Assembly (NCBI GenBank): GCA_965371785.1
Contig: CBDUZS010000019.1
Location: 1-42,004 of the forward strand
Origin: CBDUZS01 sp965371785
GTDB taxonomy: Bacteria > Fermentibacterota > Fermentibacteria > Fermentibacterales > JCC-6
Direction of reading: 5' to 3'
Length of the DNA stretch: 42,004 nt
Position 1 is the first letter of the stretch; each line of letters begins with the position of its first letter. A program made the translations under genes and the position numbers. This document shows positions 7,023 to 14,635 of the stretch, piece after piece. Below the pieces are notes generated by a model. It had not been told where the DNA came from. It was given only the letters and a program-made list of their open reading frames with translations, and ran no database searches.

Positions 7023-9506
7023 ATGCCGTCGGTTGAGCACAGGTTCAGGACATTTGCCCTGCTTGTCGGGATCGGAATGCTCCTGTCCCAGATCGTCTGG
7101 AACAGACAGCTGCTCCTTCTCGTAGGCGGCAGCGTCGATGCCGCAGCCTCCGTTCTCGCGGCCGTCATGCTGGGGCTCGGGGCGGGTGGAAGATTCTGGG
7201 GTCGTAGAGCCGAACTCTCTCCGGAGCCGCAGAACATTCTCAGGCTCATTACGGTTGCGGCTGCTGGTTTCAGCCTTGTGCCGCTTGCGGCAACCGGGAT
7301 AGCCGCTTCTCTGTATCCTGTTCTCTACAGTTCTTTCCTTCCCATCGGGCCGGTCCGACTGGTGATAAGCCTGGTTCTTGTATTTCCGGCAGCATTCTTC
7401 GCCGGGGGGTTCATCCCGGTACTCGGCAGGATGGTCGAGGGCAGGGGAGGAGACCTCGAAATATCGAAGCTTTACGGCATCAACGCCCTCGGATCTGCCG
7501 TCGGGGGGTTCCTTGCGGGATTCGTGCTGCTGGAGCTCCTGGGAAGCACGTTCACACTGATCGCGGCCTTTCTGGTAACCGGCGCCACTGTAATGCTGAT
7601 CCCGTCGAAGCCCGGAGTTCCCGTTCCTGCTTCCAACCGTGCGGAATCGGCGAAAACCGGCATTCCCGCATTCTTCCTCGCAATCTACTTTCTCAGTGGA
7701 ATGTTTTCTCTCGGATACGAGATGGTCTGGACAAGGCAGCTGTCCTATGCACTGGGGAACAGCACCTATGCGTTTGCTCTCATGGGGATCATGGTGCTGG
7801 CAGGTATAGGAATCGGCAGTCTCATCGGTCAACGCATTGCACGATCTGTTTCCAGGCCGCGGGTTGCATTCGGTTACGCTGAAATCTGTCTTGCCGTCGC
7901 CGCCATCCTGCCCCTCACGGTGATCAGGCATTTCGGCAGGCTCGTTTCGATCCTGGGGGGAAGCTCCTGGGAATCGAGAACTGCAGCAAGTTTTGTCGTG
8001 GCCATGGTGTACATGCTTCCATCAACTGCCTGTATGGGTGCGACATTTCCCCTCATTGTGAGATCGACTGCAAGGAATTCACGGCTGGGTGAGGACGTCG
8101 GAACCCTTTCTCTCTTCAACTGCATGGGGGCGGCTCTGGGTCCCGTTCTCGCTTCACAGCTGCTCTTCAGGGTTGTCGGAGTGACCGTTTCGGGAGCCAT
8201 TCTTGCGGCAGGCAGCATTCTTCTCGGGCTGATGGTCCTGATCAGAGAGAAGAGTTTCAGGGCTGTAATCGCGGTTCCCGTAGCTCTCGCCCTTGTCCTC
8301 TTTCTGACACTGACGGCATCTCCCCCCGGCTCGGTGCCGCCTCCCGGAACCGAGCTCCTCTTCTTCCGGGAGGACAGGAATGCCACACTGTCCGTCTTCG
8401 GGAGGGAATGGGACGGATACAGAAGCCTTCGCATAAACGGGGTCGAGGAGGTTCCCGTCGATCAGGCCTCACTGGAAGCCTTCTACCTGCTGGGACACCT
8501 CCCCTGGGGGTACAACCCTCGAGCGGGTGAGGTAATGGTTGTCGCGATGGGTGGCGGCATCACTTCCGGGGCATTGCTTACCCATCCCATCGATGAACTG
8601 GTGTGCGTCGAACTGTGCCCGGCAGTCGTGGAAGCCGCATCGATCTTCGAGAACGAAAACCTTCGACCCGATCTCGATCCCAGGTTCACCCTGATAGGCG
8701 ACGATGGACGAAACTACCTTCTGGGGACCGACAGACGCTTCGATCTGATAGTATGCGACGCCACGCATCCGGCATCTGCCGACAGCTGGGTACTCTACAC
8801 GCGCGAATTCTACGAGACCGTTCTCGACAGGCTCGAACCCGGGGGGGTGGCAGCTCAGTGGGTCCCGCTGCATCAGCTTCCCACGAGGGAACTGGTACGG
8901 ATACTGGCCACGTGGGCAAGGATCTTTCCCGAATCAAGAGTGCATCTTGCCGGCGGCAGGCACGCTATCCTGATCGGTTCGGCGGACACCCTGAACCTCT
9001 CCATAGCCGATATCTTCGATGCGCCGGCGGCTGCCGGACAGCTGGAATCGGTTGGTTTCTCCGAAGAAACACCTTGCTTCATTGAGCCGGTTGCCGGAAC
9101 GGCCGATCTCGGCCTGCTGGCACAGCAGCCTGTTGATTCGAACAGTGATGACAGATCGTATTGCCAGTTCATGGCCAGGCGCCTTCCCGCAGATCCCCAG
9201 GCAACAATTCAGGGAGGTGTAGCGATGCTGCTGTCACTCTCTGGCACCACAGAAATCCACGATCTCTATCTCGGACAGATGGCCTACTGGGATGGCCGAT
9301 TACCGGATGCTGTCGAGCTGTTCAGAAGTGCTGCCGATACCGCGATGGGACGAAGGTGGCTGTCGGTCGCACTGACGACTGCAGCGGAAGAACTCTGGAA
9401 CGAAGGCCGGGGAGAAGAAGCCCTGCCGCTTCTGAATGAAGCACTTGCGGCAGATCCCGGATGGGACAGACCCGATCGGCTCATGGCCATGATAGAAAAC
9501 CGATAA
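7023..9506 (+). CDS. Membrane-bound spermidine-synthase-like protein with TPR tail
   Basis: The 827-residue protein has three parts. The first about 430 residues are a polytopic membrane region with roughly a dozen hydrophobic helices in two related halves. A class-I methyltransferase-fold domain like polyamine aminopropyltransferases follows, with the cofactor loop VVAMGGGITSGAL, the acidic VELCP strand end and the family motif VCDATHPASADSW...LYTREFYE. The last about 90 residues look like two TPR helical pairs (WDGRLPDAVELFRSAAD, RGEEALPLLNEALAADPGW). The fusion of a membrane domain to a SpeE-like domain is a known architecture in many bacteria, but its substrate is not established. ATG 6984 and 7017 are also in frame; 7023 is preferred because GGAGAAGG (7009-7016) lies six bases before it. 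The 121 bp gap upstream shows no clear promoter. Confidence 0.85.
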   Translation: MPSVEHRFRTFALLVGIGMLLSQIVWNRQLLLLVGGSVDAAASVLAAVMLGLGAGGRFWGRRAELSPEPQNILRLITVAAAGFSLVPLAATGIAASLYPVLYSSFLPIGPVRLVISLVLVFPAAFFAGGFIPVLGRMVEGRGGDLEISKLYGINALGSAVGGFLAGFVLLELLGSTFTLIAAFLVTGATVMLIPSKPGVPVPASNRAESAKTGIPAFFLAIYFLSGMFSLGYEMVWTRQLSYALGNSTYAFALMGIMVLAGIGIGSLIGQRIARSVSRPRVAFGYAEICLAVAAILPLTVIRHFGRLVSILGGSSWESRTAASFVVAMVYMLPSTACMGATFPLIVRSTARNSRLGEDVGTLSLFNCMGAALGPVLASQLLFRVVGVTVSGAILAAGSILLGLMVLIREKSFRAVIAVPVALALVLFLTLTASPPGSVPPPGTELLFFREDRNATLSVFGREWDGYRSLRINGVEEVPVDQASLEAFYLLGHLPWGYNPRAGEVMVVAMGGGITSGALLTHPIDELVCVELCPAVVEAASIFENENLRPDLDPRFTLIGDDGRNYLLGTDRRFDLIVCDATHPASADSWVLYTREFYETVLDRLEPGGVAAQWVPLHQLPTRELVRILATWARIFPESRVHLAGGRHAILIGSADTLNLSIADIFDAPAAAGQLESVGFSEETPCFIEPVAGTADLGLLAQQPVDSNSDDRSYCQFMARRLPADPQATIQGGVAMLLSLSGTTEIHDLYLGQMAYWDGRLPDAVELFRSAADTAMGRRWLSVALTTAAEELWNEGRGEEALPLLNEALAADPGWDRPDRLMAMIENR

Positions 9507-9518
9507 GGAGCGTACAAC

Positions 9519-10448
9519 ATGGGTAGACTAGCATTTCTCTTTCCCGGACAGGCATCCCAGAGCATCGGGATGGACAGCGTACTCACTTCATTCCCCGAAG
9601 CGAGGGAGTTCCTGGACAGAACTGATGAACTCTGCTCGACCCCTGGTCTCTCGAAGATCATATCGGAGGGTCCTTCCGAGCTTCTCACCAGAACCGACAA
9701 CGTTCAGCCGGGTATCACGATGATCAGCCTTGCTTCCCTCAGAGTCCTGCAATCCGCCGGGATCAGCCCGGAGGCAGCTGCAGGGCACAGCCTCGGAGAG
9801 TACTCGGCGCTTGTCGCGGCAGGTGTGCTGACACCTGAAGTAGCGGTGGCTCTGACACGGATCCGGGGAGAGCTGATGCAGGATTGCGCCGACAGGTTCC
9901 CCGGTGGAATGCTTGCCCTTCTGGGAATCGACATGGATGCTGCAATGAAGGTGATCGAACAGGCTTCGGACCTGGGCCCTGTTGGAATTGCCAACATCAA
10001 CTCCCCGGGTCAGGTGGTGATATCGGGAGCAACGGATGCCCTCGAGAAGGCGGGAGAACTGAGCAGCAAGGCCGGAGCCAGGCGCATAATTCCGCTGAAA
10101 GTCTCCGGTGCATGGCATTCACCTCTAATGGAAAAGGCTGCGGCAGGTCTCGAACTCGCCCTCCGCGATGCAGAGTTCTTCGATCCTGAAATACCTGTAG
10201 TCGCAAATGTCACAGCCGATTTCATCAGAAGCGGCGACGAGAGCAGAGAGCTCCTGGCCAGACAGGTGACTTCACCCGTACTCTGGGCAGATTCGATGAA
10301 ACGGCTGATCGACGACGGCTTCGATACGTTCGTCGAGGTCGGACCGGGCAAGGTCCTGCAGGGTCTCCTTTCGAGGAACAGGGATGTGACCACCTACGGA
10401 ATGCACGACAGGGAAGCGATCGAGAGAACCCTGACCGAACTCACATGA
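9519..10448 (+). CDS. fabD: Malonyl-CoA:ACP transacylase
   Basis: FabD transfers malonyl from CoA to acyl carrier protein in the cytosol, supplying fatty-acid elongation. The 309-residue length is standard. The oxyanion Gln motif FPGQASQ (Gln11), the nucleophile elbow GHSLGEYS (Ser91), the carboxylate-binding Arg in TRIRGELMQ (about 116) and the catalytic His in GAWHSPLM (His200) are all in place, matching E. coli numbering within one residue. The start ATG 9519 has AAGGAG at 9505-9510. It lies 12 bp after the SpeE-like gene and 57 bp before a ferredoxin, so it may share a transcript. The usual fab partners (fabH, fabG, acpP) are not adjacent, which is unusual for this gene. Confidence 0.97.
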   Translation: MGRLAFLFPGQASQSIGMDSVLTSFPEAREFLDRTDELCSTPGLSKIISEGPSELLTRTDNVQPGITMISLASLRVLQSAGISPEAAAGHSLGEYSALVAAGVLTPEVAVALTRIRGELMQDCADRFPGGMLALLGIDMDAAMKVIEQASDLGPVGIANINSPGQVVISGATDALEKAGELSSKAGARRIIPLKVSGAWHSPLMEKAAAGLELALRDAEFFDPEIPVVANVTADFIRSGDESRELLARQVTSPVLWADSMKRLIDDGFDTFVEVGPGKVLQGLLSRNRDVTTYGMHDREAIERTLTELT

Positions 10449-10505
10449 CAATATCTTGTTGAGTAAATGCAGATACCACACGTTGGGAACTGAGTTGGAG
10501 GAAGT

Positions 10506-10694
10506 ATGAAATTCACGGTAAACCAGGATCTGTGTATCGGATGCGGAGCATGTGAAGCTACCTGTCCTGAAGTGTTCGAATTGGTTGATGATAAATCTTC
10601 CGTGAAGCTGGACCCGGTTCCGAATGAAACTCAGGCAGGTGCTTTGAGTGCGGAGGACGGATGTCCGGTCGGAGCGATTTCACACGAGCAGTAG
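10506..10694 (+). CDS. Ferredoxin, single [4Fe-4S] cluster
   Basis: This 62-residue electron carrier is of the Thermotoga/Desulfovibrio single-cluster type. Cluster ligands are Cys10, Cys13 and Cys16 in LCIGCGACEATCP and the remote Cys53 in EDGCPVGAI. Cys20 is also present; in relatives with a second mid-chain Cys these two form a disulfide, but here no such partner exists (the region around residue 43 has none). The start ATG 10506 follows GGAGGAAGT. The redox partner is not encoded in the window. Confidence 0.95.
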   Translation: MKFTVNQDLCIGCGACEATCPEVFELVDDKSSVKLDPVPNETQAGALSAEDGCPVGAISHEQ

Positions 10695-10744
10695 CCACCA
10701 GGACATTCACTTCAAGAAATGTGTTTCAGCCTGTTCGCAAAAGT

Positions 10745-10780
10745 GTTGCATAATGCAACGAAATGGTGTATATATGCAAC
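10745..10780 (+). promoter_or_regulatory. Operator-promoter of the toxin-antitoxin operon
   Basis: A perfect 15-bp palindrome, GTTGCATAATGCAAC (10745-10759), is followed by a second right half-site ATGCAAC at 10774-10780, exactly 21 bp after the first. The -35 element TTGCAT (10746-10751) lies inside the palindrome. The -10 element TATATA (10769-10774), after a 17-base spacer, touches the second half-site. A repressor bound here would cover both promoter boxes, as expected for autorepression by an antitoxin or antitoxin-toxin complex. Confidence 0.75.
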
Positions 10781-10801
10781 GCAGAAGGTTGAGGTGATAC
10801 A

Positions 10802-11020
10802 ATGGCTACGGCAGTCCGTATTTCGGAAAGACTCGTTCGTGAGGCCAGGCTGATGAGTTCCGTTGATAACCGATCTGTGACCGGTCAGATCGAGCATTGG
10901 GCAAAGATAGGAAAGTGTGCGGAGGAAAACCCGAATCTGACCTACAGCCTGATCAAGGAGATACTGATTGGACTCGAGGAACTGAATCGGGGTGAGAGTT
11001 CTGAGTATCGGTTTGGGTGA
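10802..11020 (+). CDS. ParD-like antitoxin
   Basis: This 72-residue protein resembles the ParD-like antitoxin family of type II toxin-antitoxin systems. The N-terminal AVRISERLVREARLMSSV segment fits a ribbon-helix-helix DNA-binding unit. The segment SVTGQIEHWAKIGKCAEENP is characteristic of this family, and the tail (IKEILIGLEELNRGE) would wrap the toxin. The start ATG 10802 follows GAGGTGAT (10791-10798). The toxin gene begins 6 bp after its stop. The palindrome upstream is its likely binding site. Family membership is recognised from sequence pattern, not from a search. Confidence 0.85.
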   Translation: MATAVRISERLVREARLMSSVDNRSVTGQIEHWAKIGKCAEENPNLTYSLIKEILIGLEELNRGESSEYRFG

Positions 11021-11026
11021 TCAGCG

Positions 11027-11314
11027 ATGAGGGTCATCCAATCCCGATCGTTTGCGAAGAAAGCCCGCCAATTTCGGAAACAGGAAAAAAAGCTCCTCGA
11101 TCAACAGGTTCGTGCAATTCTCGGCAATCCTTCTATCGGCCAAGAAAAGCGTGGTGAGCTGTGCGGAGTATATGTGCATAAATTCAAGATCCACACCGTT
11201 CAGTACCTCCTGTCCTATCGGTTCAAAGATGCCGATACTCTCGAACTTGTCATGATCGGTCCTCACGAGAACTACTACAGGGATCTCGGGAAATACATGA
11301 AGGGCAGGAGATAG
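11027..11314 (+). CDS. RelE/ParE-family toxin
   Basis: The 95-residue protein has the RelE-fold toxin layout. Basic N-terminal helices (SFAKKARQFRKQEKKLLDQQ) are followed by beta strands (GVYVHKFKIHTVQYLLSYRF, LELVMIGPHENYYRDL) with the GPHENYYRDL ending typical of ribosome-dependent mRNA interferases of the RelE/YafQ type. Some members of this superfamily instead target gyrase (ParE). The H-E-N-Y-Y-R segment favours RNase activity, but this is inference. Gene order antitoxin then toxin and the 6 bp spacing support a pair. Confidence 0.85.
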   Translation: MRVIQSRSFAKKARQFRKQEKKLLDQQVRAILGNPSIGQEKRGELCGVYVHKFKIHTVQYLLSYRFKDADTLELVMIGPHENYYRDLGKYMKGRR

Positions 11315-11574
11315 GAAACATCGAGGCTGCAACTGCGGCAGGGATGATGCCGGTATTGATTTACAGACGGGACAAAGATGCGAACGAAAACAGTCTGGAT
11401 TTCAATAATGGTTCAGGGAATGGAGCGCAGACGATCGATGGTGTAGACAGAAGTCGCATCAGAACAATAGCTACCTTACAGGAAGTCCTGTGCTTATAGA
11501 ACCAATGCAACGATCGGTATGAACTCCCGGCTGAGAGTTGGATATGTGACTGCAGCGTGGAAGAGAGGGGCACT
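11315..11574. other. 260-bp intergenic stretch with one 14-bp palindrome
   Basis: No convincing gene is seen between the toxin stop and the next start. It contains ACAGGA-AG-TCCTGT (11478-11491), a near-perfect dyad, and a further copy of the ATGCAAC half-site (11505-11511) like those in the toxin-antitoxin operator. The promoter of the next gene should lie here, but no well-spaced -35/-10 pair stands out. Confidence 0.5.
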
Positions 11575-12048
11575 ATGAACAAAGAGGATGATGCCGCAGC
11601 GAGGGAATGGCACAGGAAATCTGCCATCAACCTGTTCAATCTTGTATGGGAGCTGCTGGACAAGGAAGAACGAACCGCTGACGAGAACGACAGGATGCTC
11701 CATGCGGTCCATGCTTCGCGTTTTCATTGGGGTGAAATCGGCACATCGCTCGAGTTCGAACGCGGGGAATGGCAGATCTCTCGGGTGTATTCGGTATTGA
11801 ATCGCTCTGAGGCTGCCATTCATCATGCCCGGCGCTGTTATGCTATTTGTACCGAGAGCGGGATTGGCGACTTCGATATTGCGTTTGCGTACGAAGCGCT
11901 GGCGAGGGCATACGCGGTGGCGGGAGATGCTGCAAAGAGCAGCGAATACATCAGACTGGGAGAGAGAGCAGGCGAGCTGATCGAGGACAAGGACAATCGC
12001 GAGTACTTCATAAGTGAACTCCGGGGAATCGCCGAGTTGTCCGAGTGA
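11575..12048 (+). CDS. Small helical (TPR-like) protein of unknown function
   Basis: The 157-residue protein lacks a signal peptide and membrane segments and is predicted cytoplasmic. The middle and C-terminal parts consist of helices with TPR-like spacing (GEWQISRVYSVL, EAAIHHARRCYAICTESGIG, FDIAFAYEALARAYAVAGD, AAKSSEYIRLGERAGELI). The segment around HAVHASRFHWGEIGT precedes them. I recall similar small conserved hypothetical proteins in other bacteria but no function. ATG 11575 is preferred over GTG 11557 because GAGGGG (11565-11570) precedes it. It stands alone, 260 bp after the toxin gene and 151 bp before a secreted-protein gene. Confidence 0.7.
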   Translation: MNKEDDAAAREWHRKSAINLFNLVWELLDKEERTADENDRMLHAVHASRFHWGEIGTSLEFERGEWQISRVYSVLNRSEAAIHHARRCYAICTESGIGDFDIAFAYEALARAYAVAGDAAKSSEYIRLGERAGELIEDKDNREYFISELRGIAELSE

Positions 12049-12140
12049 AGGAGTCCGTGGTCACTTAGATCCCGACCGCCTGCGAAAGGGAACCCTGCAG
12101 AATGGTTTGCTGACCTCACTTTGTAACACTCATGTATGCG

Positions 12141-12169
12141 TTGACGAGGAATGACATAAGCTGTATTCA
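12141..12169 (+). promoter_or_regulatory. Candidate sigma70-type promoter for the secreted-protein gene
   Basis: A TTGACG box (12141-12146, 5 of 6) and TATTCA (12164-12169, 3 of 6) are separated by 17 bases, 30 bp before the start codon at 12200. Confidence 0.4.
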
Positions 12170-12199
12170 AGAATCGGGTTATCGATGAAGGGAAGCAGT

Positions 12200-13057
12200 A
12201 TGTCACGCGGGTTACTCATTCCAATAGTCCTCGCACTGTTAAGCAGCATTGTCCTGGGAACTGATGCACTGTTCATTTTCGCAGCTTACGATAGATGGGA
12301 TCCCGAGAACTTCTTCTCGTACGGGGATCTGTACTGGAATCCGAACTGGGAGGACGGGTCATCGACTTGGGCCATGGAGACAGTCGTCTCCTCAGCCATC
12401 TCTCCCGGTGGCTCACCCTACCACTGGAATGGCGGGCTGGGTTCGGCCCTCACCGTTCTCGGATACTCCTGGGAATGGTATCCCACTTTCGATGGAAGAT
12501 CTGGACAGAGCCTGCCGTCCCTGGCAACTCTGAGCAGCTATCCGGTAGTCTTCGTATTGACTTTCGACTTCTATCAGACCGAGCCTGCACTCAATTCAGG
12601 CTCGAGAGCGGTGCTCGGTGATTACATCTCGCAGGGAGGGTACGTGATCCTTATCGGACAGGATATCAGATACAGCGGCGTACCCGAATGGTGGATCGAT
12701 GCATGGTTTGAATCGGGTTCGATAACGAACGATGTGTTCAGTACGTCATCCCCCGTTCCAGCGTGGGGAACATCGGGAACGTTCCTCAATGGATGGTCGG
12801 GCACTACACTCATGGCGAATTTCACTACAATTATTGGCACGTTCTGGCCCGATGAGGTTTCGTCGAACGGCTGTCTCGAAGACGACAACTACAGTTTCGC
12901 CTCGTTCAGCGAGACGATGGGAACCATGTTCTCTTCCTACGAGTTCGAGACCTGCTCTCCCTCCGAGGTCCAGGAGATTGCGGAGATGATCATGGTCTGG
13001 CTTCTCGGCACTACGCTCGAGAGAACAACCTGGGGAGAAATCAAGGCTTCGTTCTGA
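12200..13057 (+). CDS. Secreted protein of unknown function
   Basis: This 285-residue protein has a clear signal peptide (LLIPIVLALLSSIVLG) and then a Trp/Tyr/Ser-rich mature region. Alternating strands and helices such as SSYPVVFVLTFDFYQTEPAL and DYISQGGYVILIGQDIRYSG resemble the Rossmann/flavodoxin-like core of secreted proteins that test whether a panel or gap is 'open', though no catalytic motif is visible. It ends in LERTTWGEIKASF; a TTWG-x-IK-x-x-F tail looks like the short linker that precedes sorting domains in related secreted proteins, but here the protein stops there. ATG 12200 (second Met of the open frame) is chosen for AAGGGAAG at 12188-12195. The gene converges with the zinc-finger gene, with 9 bp between stops. 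Confidence 0.65.
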   Translation: MSRGLLIPIVLALLSSIVLGTDALFIFAAYDRWDPENFFSYGDLYWNPNWEDGSSTWAMETVVSSAISPGGSPYHWNGGLGSALTVLGYSWEWYPTFDGRSGQSLPSLATLSSYPVVFVLTFDFYQTEPALNSGSRAVLGDYISQGGYVILIGQDIRYSGVPEWWIDAWFESGSITNDVFSTSSPVPAWGTSGTFLNGWSGTTLMANFTTIIGTFWPDEVSSNGCLEDDNYSFASFSETMGTMFSSYEFETCSPSEVQEIAEMIMVWLLGTTLERTTWGEIKASF

Positions 13058-13066
13058 GCAGCCGGG

Positions 13067-13279
13067 TCAGCTGGCCCAGCCGGAACCTCTGCATCCCGAG
13101 CATTTAGAGACTTCTTCAGTTACTTCATTCCTTATCCTGCCCGAGCCACTGCATCTTCCGCACGTGGTTGCGGGATCGGGTGCATTGATATGCCCGTCTC
13201 CTCCGCAGATATCGCATGGTGACCCCCCCGGACCATCGACGCCTGTTCCGTCACACCATGCACATTTTACCATTGACAT
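13067..13279 (-). CDS. Free-standing DnaJ-type zinc-finger protein
   Basis: The 70-residue protein consists almost entirely of four CxxCxGxG repeats at Cys6/9, Cys22/25, Cys40/43 and Cys60/63, the same number as in the cysteine-rich domain of DnaJ, where they bind two zinc ions. There is no J domain and no C-terminal substrate domain. The start ATG at 13279 (minus) follows GGGAGG. It lies 13 bp downstream of the thiD-nudix gene and is probably cotranscribed. It could bind an unfolded protein or a nucleic acid, or act as a small zinc-dependent thiol protein; the role is not known. Confidence 0.8.
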   Translation of the reverse strand: MSMVKCAWCDGTGVDGPGGSPCDICGGDGHINAPDPATTCGRCSGSGRIRNEVTEEVSKCSGCRGSGWAS

Positions 13280-13292
13280 AGTATCCTCCCCA

Positions 13293-14612
13293 TCATGTCT
13301 TCGAGAGTCTTTTCCTTAATCTTTCAACTACTCTGTCATGGGCTCTGAACGCCAGATCAGGTACCGATCCAAGATCAACCCAGAGCACTTCCGAAGCATC
13401 GTCTCCCGGAACAGGCAGCCCTTTCCAGGAACTTACTTCCATCACCGCCAGCATGATACCTCCGTAGGCGGTGATGTCCGTCTCGATTCCGAAAAGCCTG
13501 AAATCCTTAACCGTCATACCGGTCTCCTCCAGAAGCTCCCGTTTCCCGCATTCCTCGAAGGTCTCACCCGTCTCGAGAAAACCCCCGGGCAGGCACAGCT
13601 CACCCTCGGAGGGAGGCCTTGCTCTCCTGACCAGCAGAACTCTCTCTCCATCGTGAAGGAGGACCGTGACACCCGGCAGAGGATTCCTGTAGTGAACCGT
13701 ACCGCATGAAAGGCACATCAGGTGCAGTGTTTCGGGTTCCGTTGCAGACAACTCGCTGCCGCATCTGCTGCAGAAACGAGGTGCGAGGTAAAAGGACGTA
13801 TCGTCATTCTTACAGGGCGGGATTCCCATCGGCGGGAAATGCCCGATCTGAGTGCCCGTTTTTCTCCGAAAGCAGCCACGGATTCCCTGTCTCAGGTAGG
13901 CAAGCGCAGAGGGAACCGCACTTTCCAGGGGGTATCCGGCGCCGAGAAGCGCAGCTATGCCTGAAGCCAGCGTACAGCCAGTGCCATGGACATCCTCTGC
14001 TGCAATTCTTTCTCCCTGATACCATACCGGGCCTGCATGGGTGACGAGAACATCTGCGGGAGTTCCCTCGAGATGTCCTCCCTTGACCAGAACGGAATCT
14101 GCTCCCATCCGTCTTATGACATCTCCGGCTTTTTCCATCCCATGTCTGTCGATCACTTCGAAACCCGCAAGAACGGATGCTTCATGCAGGTTGGGAGTGC
14201 AGAGAGTGCAGGCTGGTATCAGGTACTTCCTGAGGGCAACCGCTACCCCCTGCGAGCCCAGGCTTGCGCCCGTTCCCGAGCAGAGCAGAGGATCCACTAT
14301 CAGAGGGATGCCTGCGAACATGTCGGCGAGAACTTCCGAGATCACTCTGATCGTTTCCGGCTCACCTGTCATGCCCGTTTTTATGGCATGCACAGGTCCG
14401 TCATCATGGACTGCTCTCATCTGTTCTTTGACCTGTACACTCTTGACCGGGTACCAGTTATAGAGTTTTCTCGTGGACTGGACCGTGATGGCCGTAACCG
14501 CAATCGAGCCGTGCGCACCAAGAGCGGAAACAGTTTTCACATCGGCGGCAAGACCTGCACCGCCGCTAGGGTCCGTTCCACCGATAAGGAGTATCACAGG
14601 CCGGGCAGTCAT
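13293..14612 (-). CDS. thiD: ThiD-zinc ribbon-Nudix fusion (HMP-phosphate kinase plus Nudix hydrolase)
   Basis: This single 439-residue protein has two enzymes. Residues 1 to about 255 are hydroxymethylpyrimidine/HMP-phosphate kinase: N-terminal GGTDPSGGAGLAADVKT, KTGMTG, VDPLLCSGTG, and the C-terminal anion hole HGTGCTLASGIAALLG with Cys213 at the position of the E. coli catalytic Cys. After a linker, Cys281/284 and Cys300/303 form a zinc ribbon as in NudC-type enzymes. A Nudix domain follows with a perfect Nudix box (residues 344-366: G-x5-E, x7, REL, EETGM). ThiD makes HMP-PP for thiamine synthesis; the Nudix substrate is unknown. No other thi gene and no TPP riboswitch are seen nearby. 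The start ATG 14612 lies 59 bp from the divergent tamA-like gene. Confidence 0.92.
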   Translation of the reverse strand: MTARPVILLIGGTDPSGGAGLAADVKTVSALGAHGSIAVTAITVQSTRKLYNWYPVKSVQVKEQMRAVHDDGPVHAIKTGMTGEPETIRVISEVLADMFAGIPLIVDPLLCSGTGASLGSQGVAVALRKYLIPACTLCTPNLHEASVLAGFEVIDRHGMEKAGDVIRRMGADSVLVKGGHLEGTPADVLVTHAGPVWYQGERIAAEDVHGTGCTLASGIAALLGAGYPLESAVPSALAYLRQGIRGCFRRKTGTQIGHFPPMGIPPCKNDDTSFYLAPRFCSRCGSELSATEPETLHLMCLSCGTVHYRNPLPGVTVLLHDGERVLLVRRARPPSEGELCLPGGFLETGETFEECGKRELLEETGMTVKDFRLFGIETDITAYGGIMLAVMEVSSWKGLPVPGDDASEVLWVDLGSVPDLAFRAHDRVVERLRKRLSKT

Positions 14613-14635
14613 TTCAAACGTTTTCCTCTACTCAT

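Noticed and set aside
6978..7931. 317-codon minus-strand frame opposite the SpeE-like gene
   Set aside because: It mirrors codons of a membrane-protein gene and has no domain, anchor or ribosome site.
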